Shown here in pieces: positions 60,941 to 64,000 of a stretch of 64,000 nt of DNA. The notes under the pieces were generated by a model. The model was not told where the DNA came from, searched no databases, and saw nothing but the letters and a program-made list of their open reading frames with translations. The stretch is from Thuidium tamariscinum. Lineage: Eukaryota; Streptophyta; Bryopsida; Hypnales; Thuidiaceae. How positions within the stretch are numbered: the first letter of the stretch is position 1; the number at the start of each line of letters is the position of its first letter. The stretch is from the NCBI GenBank assembly GCA_947034885.2, contig OX344749.2:28101501-28165500 (forward strand), in the 5' to 3' direction. Both the position numbers and the translations under genes were made by a program.

Positions 60941-61218
60941 TTAAGGTAGGTACACTTAAAATGGCACTTGACCTTAAAGTGCCATCTACAATGTGCATAC
61001 ATTTCCAAAATCATTCATGTACCCGGATTGTAGATGGCACTTTTAGAAACAGACTTTGACTGTTAATAACTTTTGCATACGGTATGCAAATCCTCTGTTT
61101 TTTGGTGCGTTGGAACATGCTTTCACTCACCAACAAGACGGTATGGAAATCTGAACAGCATGATGACAGGAACTAAGAACAGTAAGAATAAGTGGCGCTT
61201 TTGGGTGTACCCACCTTA
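60941..61218. mobile_element. MITE family C, copy 3
   Basis: Left TTAAGGTAGGTACACTTAAA and right TTTTGGGTGTACCCACCTTA are inverted ends; inside, AAATGGCACTT and AAGTGGCGCTTTT extend the arms. 278 bp, non-coding. Confidence 0.75.
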
Positions 61219-61789
61219 GTATCATTCACCCCCAAACCAGAACTCCGAATGCGAATGCTCGCTCTCGTCCTCTCCCGCTTGTGGCTGGTGGGCTTTGTAT
61301 TTTGCCCTTCAGTCTGCAATGAACTGAATTCCGTTTCATTTGTTTCGGAAAAACGAAACATAAAACTGTAAACAAATGCTCACTCATCTGCCCGGCTGAG
61401 CATGAGTCCCTGACACTCTTTTATGACAAGATTGTTTTTTTAAACATTATGACAAGCTTTGAATTTCGGGTGCGGCTTCTATTCCATCAAGGCCCTCGAC
61501 GTCCCCCAACCCGAACCCTGACCGTGGTGTCCTACCATCCATTGATCACACCTCCACCGCACTCATTGATTACCTGACAGCTCGAAAAAACAATCAATTG
61601 CACAACTCAAACCTGGCTTCGACAATACTCAGTTTCCTTGGACCTTGATATACTTCCACTACGAGCTTCATCTTACAAAACATCCTTGCCTCCTCTCCCT
61701 CCGCTGCATGTTTCCAAGCTCAAGCTGCAATTGCTGTTGATACTGTTTGTTGAATTGAGCACTTGATCGAGGGGATTCGTTTTCCAGCC
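61219..61789 (+). promoter_or_regulatory. Upstream region of the small secreted protein gene
   Basis: GC-balanced DNA immediately before the gene, with a CT-rich stretch at about 61676-61705 of the kind common in plant 5' UTRs. No convincing TATA box. GAATTCCGTTTCATTTGT near 61329 recurs at about 40437 and 41837. Confidence 0.4.
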
Positions 61790-62104
61790 ATGGCGGGGAA
61801 GAAAATGCTGCTGGTGGGTGTGCTGCTGGCGCTCCTGGTGGCGTCGGCTTCGGCGTCCGTGACGGTGGTGAACTTGGCGGACGCGGTGAAGGTGTTGGTG
61901 AATGGGGAGAATGTGGACGTGAAGACGGGCACGGTGACGGTGGACGTGAAAGGGAAGAAGAGCCAGGATGTGGTTGTGAAAGGGCCGGATGGGAAGGACA
62001 TCAAAGTGAGTGTCAAGGACGGAGATGTGTTGGTGCTGGTGCCGGATATTTTTGGAAAAGGAGGAATCATCGTCAACGTCAATGGCGTCCAGGCTAATCC
62101 TTGA
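61790..62104 (+). CDS. Small secreted valine-rich protein
   Basis: ATG at 61790 in a strong context (CCATGG) opens 104 codons without introns, ending in TGA. An in-frame TTG further upstream is not a likely start. Residues 1 to about 22 (MAGKKMLLVGVLLALLVASA) form a clear signal peptide with cleavage likely after ASASA-type residues. The mature part is about 80 residues, has no cysteine, and alternates valine with polar residues (TVTVDVKGKKSQDVVVKG, then VSVKDGDVLVLV), suggesting a small all-beta protein; about 25 of 104 residues are valine. The CDS uses mostly GTG for valine and is far richer in G than its surroundings. I do not recognise a family. It is probably exported to the wall or apoplast; function unknown. 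Confidence 0.8.
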   Translation: MAGKKMLLVGVLLALLVASASASVTVVNLADAVKVLVNGENVDVKTGTVTVDVKGKKSQDVVVKGPDGKDIKVSVKDGDVLVLVPDIFGKGGIIVNVNGVQANP

Positions 62105-62360
62105 TCGATCTGCGTGCGCTGCATCAATTGGGGTTCCATTTGGGGTACCAATTTTGCACTCGATCAATTGTGTTATGGCCAATTTGAGTTCACTTTGAGA
62201 TCAAAATTGAGTAATTAGACTTTCTTGTTAATGCTTTGAACAATTTCATTGGGTTGCTGGAATGCAGCCGAAATAGCGCGCTTTCTAGAGCAGTGCTTCC
62301 TCGATCGCCACGGTTTCGCCGTACCGAAAATTTCTTTAATTGTTCAAATTGCCCAAAGGT

Positions 62361-62499
62361 TGACAGACATTGTTCTTGAGTGTGGTCATTGTGCCAGAAC
62401 TTCTTTTTCTTGCTTCGAGTACCAAAACTTCAGGTTGACAGACATTGAGGAGTGCATGATTTTTTTCCTTGTTCAAAGTACTCGAATCGTGACAGACAT
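62361..62499 (+). repeat. Three TGACAGACAT repeats downstream of the secreted protein gene
   Basis: TGACAGACAT occurs at 62361, 62436 and 62490. The first two are preceded by GGTT and followed by TG, and AAAGTACTCGAA/CGAGTACCAAAA-like words lie between. They lie 250-400 bp after the stop codon, perhaps in the 3' UTR. Confidence 0.7.
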
Positions 62500-64000
62500 C
62501 GGCGAGAATTGTGTTCGCTTGCGTTGAGTTCAATAGTGTAAATGTCGGCCAAGATTCCAGTCTCAGGTTCAAAATCTGGTACAAAACGATCGCGAGTTCC
62601 GTTATCTGAAACGAGCGTTGAAGCAAGTTCAAGCAGATGTATTTTTGATTGAGAGTACGTAACTGAAGGTGCTGACAACTGTCGAGAATGTTATTCTGGG
62701 CTCTGTCAATGTGTGTTCGTGAAGAGTTTTTCTCAGTTTGCAAACAATCTTCTGAGTAACTATGTTGATGAACAAATTCGGTATCTGGGTTGACGGGCAG
62801 TTTCTAAATTGTGCAGGTTTGAAGGTGCTGGTCGATGCGACTTCAGCTAGCTATATTTCTGAGTTACCAATGTTGCTATATAATATGGAGTTTGAACTGT
62901 ATAAAATTCCAGCCTGCAGAGTATCTATTTGCAGCGTGCTTGAGATTGGTATTGTCAGTGCAACTGTAATCAGTTCAGTTCAATGTATGGCAGAGATTTG
63001 AAATCTCCGCATGCATATGTTCATAATATCTTCAATTTGCTGAGAAAAGCAGGAGAAAGGAGTTGTATAATTGACTTTCTTAATAGCTGCTACTCTCAGT
63101 TTCTTGGTGAATTGTCTTCATGTTGGTCTTTGTGGTCGTAGTCAATGTGTGCATGGAGTTGATTGACAAATCACAGAATGCATGACCTTCATTGTATGAC
63201 AAAATTGTATATCAGGTCATTCTTGGTTGAGTGCTAGTGTCATTTCTTGATGTGCATCACATGGATTTTGGCATCACCTAAAGTATGCTTATACTTATAG
63301 TGTGTCCTGCAACATCTTTGAAAATTTGTAACTAATTCTTTGTGCTTCCAAAATTTATGCAGCCACTTCCATCCTGATTCAATTTCGAGTATTTACCTGC
63401 AAAATTGACCGTCAATTATTGCAGCATACCCATTTGTGTACGTACAGAGCTTATCCAGACACATGTACTTCAGTAGTAAATGAGAATCTGGATCATAGAA
63501 AGTTTGTCAAGTGCAAGTGGCGACTGTTGAATGCATGGTAGGGTGTAAAGGAGCAGGCTTGAAAACCGCTTGAAAACCACTCACTGACTAAAAAGCGTCC
63601 GTATAAAAGTGTCTGAAATAATGTGGGAGGGTTTTGGAAATGGAACATGCTGTAAGGTAGTATGCTTTAAAAGCAACCATTTAAGAGCTGATTGCCTTCG
63701 GGGGAAGTTAAATTCCTTGAATCAATTTTCAGAAAATTTTTATAGGAAGGAAAATGGAATTGGCATCTAACCCAAGTTGTTTCATCTTTTTTGGACCTGT
63801 GTAGAATTAGTTATGAATTTTTAAAGTTCAAATGTAGTGGTCACTCAAGACGACCACTTTGCTAAAATATACACCACTAGTACATTGCATAAACCAAAAT
63901 GTGTCCTTGTGTCACGATCGTTTTTAGAATAACACTTGCTTTTAGAGTATACTACCTTGAGTGGGGAATTGGGGATGAAGTCCAGTTGTATGTGGGTGAT
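62500..64000. other. Flank of the secreted protein gene and repeat fragments
   Basis: To about 63500 the DNA is GC-balanced but shows no convincing frame. From 63540 the phrase GGCTTGAAAACCGCTTG and the inverse of the AATTCATAACTAATTC segment (about 63800) mark fragments of the element at 55525 and the dispersed repeat at 1.1 kb. Confidence 0.4.

Noticed and set aside
61673..62182. 169- and 143-codon frames antisense to the secreted protein gene
   Set aside because: His/Pro- or Thr/Pro-rich translations arise from the complement of a GTG-rich CDS; the sense frame has a signal peptide and a strong start.
63988..64000. GGGTGAT at the window's last bases, possible start of a family B TIR element
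   Set aside because: Only seven bases of the end are visible before the window stops.
1..64000. CRISPR arrays, bacterial operons, organellar or viral genes
   Set aside because: None seen; the tandem repeats present lack regular short spacers, and the genes carry spliceosomal introns.

Overview
The window looks like nuclear DNA of a land plant, most likely a bryophyte and probably a moss. This is inferred from an intron-containing group Ia bHLH gene of the SPEECHLESS/MUTE/FAMA (SMF) type, from canonical GT-AG introns of 100-540 bp, and from small GC-balanced gene islands set in very AT-rich, transposon-filled DNA. The species cannot be named from sequence alone.

Three genes are well supported. 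(1) A five-exon SMF/FAMA-like bHLH transcription factor lies on the minus strand at 12302-15636 (656 aa as modelled), with the bHLH split by a phase-0 intron and a C-terminal ACT-like domain. (2) A five-exon condensation/alcohol-acyltransferase-like gene lies on the plus strand at 42662-45095 (485 aa as modelled); its HHxxxD site reads HSGGLD. (3) A single-exon 104-aa valine-rich protein with a signal peptide lies on the plus strand at 61790-62104. Weak candidates (10.3, 11.1-11.5, 16.5 and 56.3 kb) are listed with low confidence. The three genes are unrelated and far apart; nothing suggests they work together.

Layout: 1-10 kb is AT-rich and holds a decayed DDE transposase gene (3.35-5.7 kb, minus) into which a CACTA-type foldback element inserted, itself carrying another MITE. 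10.8-18.4 kb is the SMF island; downstream of the gene are partial duplicated copies of its last exon, and upstream are a perfect 22-bp hairpin and a G-quadruplex-type tract. 19.4-20.8 kb is a minisatellite interrupted by a 723-bp terminal-inverted-repeat (TIR) element. 21-40 kb is mostly AT-rich DNA with MITEs, a Mutator-like element with a perfect 9-bp target duplication (33.2-34.4 kb) and a 510-bp tandem duplication (36.5-37.6 kb). 40.4-45.1 kb is the acyltransferase island. 45-61 kb holds more TIR elements, a cluster of CACTAAAT motifs (48.1-48.4 kb) and a G-poor block (52.1-53.4 kb). 61.3-63.5 kb is the island of the small secreted protein.

Most of the unusual content is a population of small non-autonomous DNA transposons. 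At least eight families can be recognised by their inverted ends, several present two to five times in the window, often nested. No tRNA, rRNA, CRISPR array or organellar gene was recognised.
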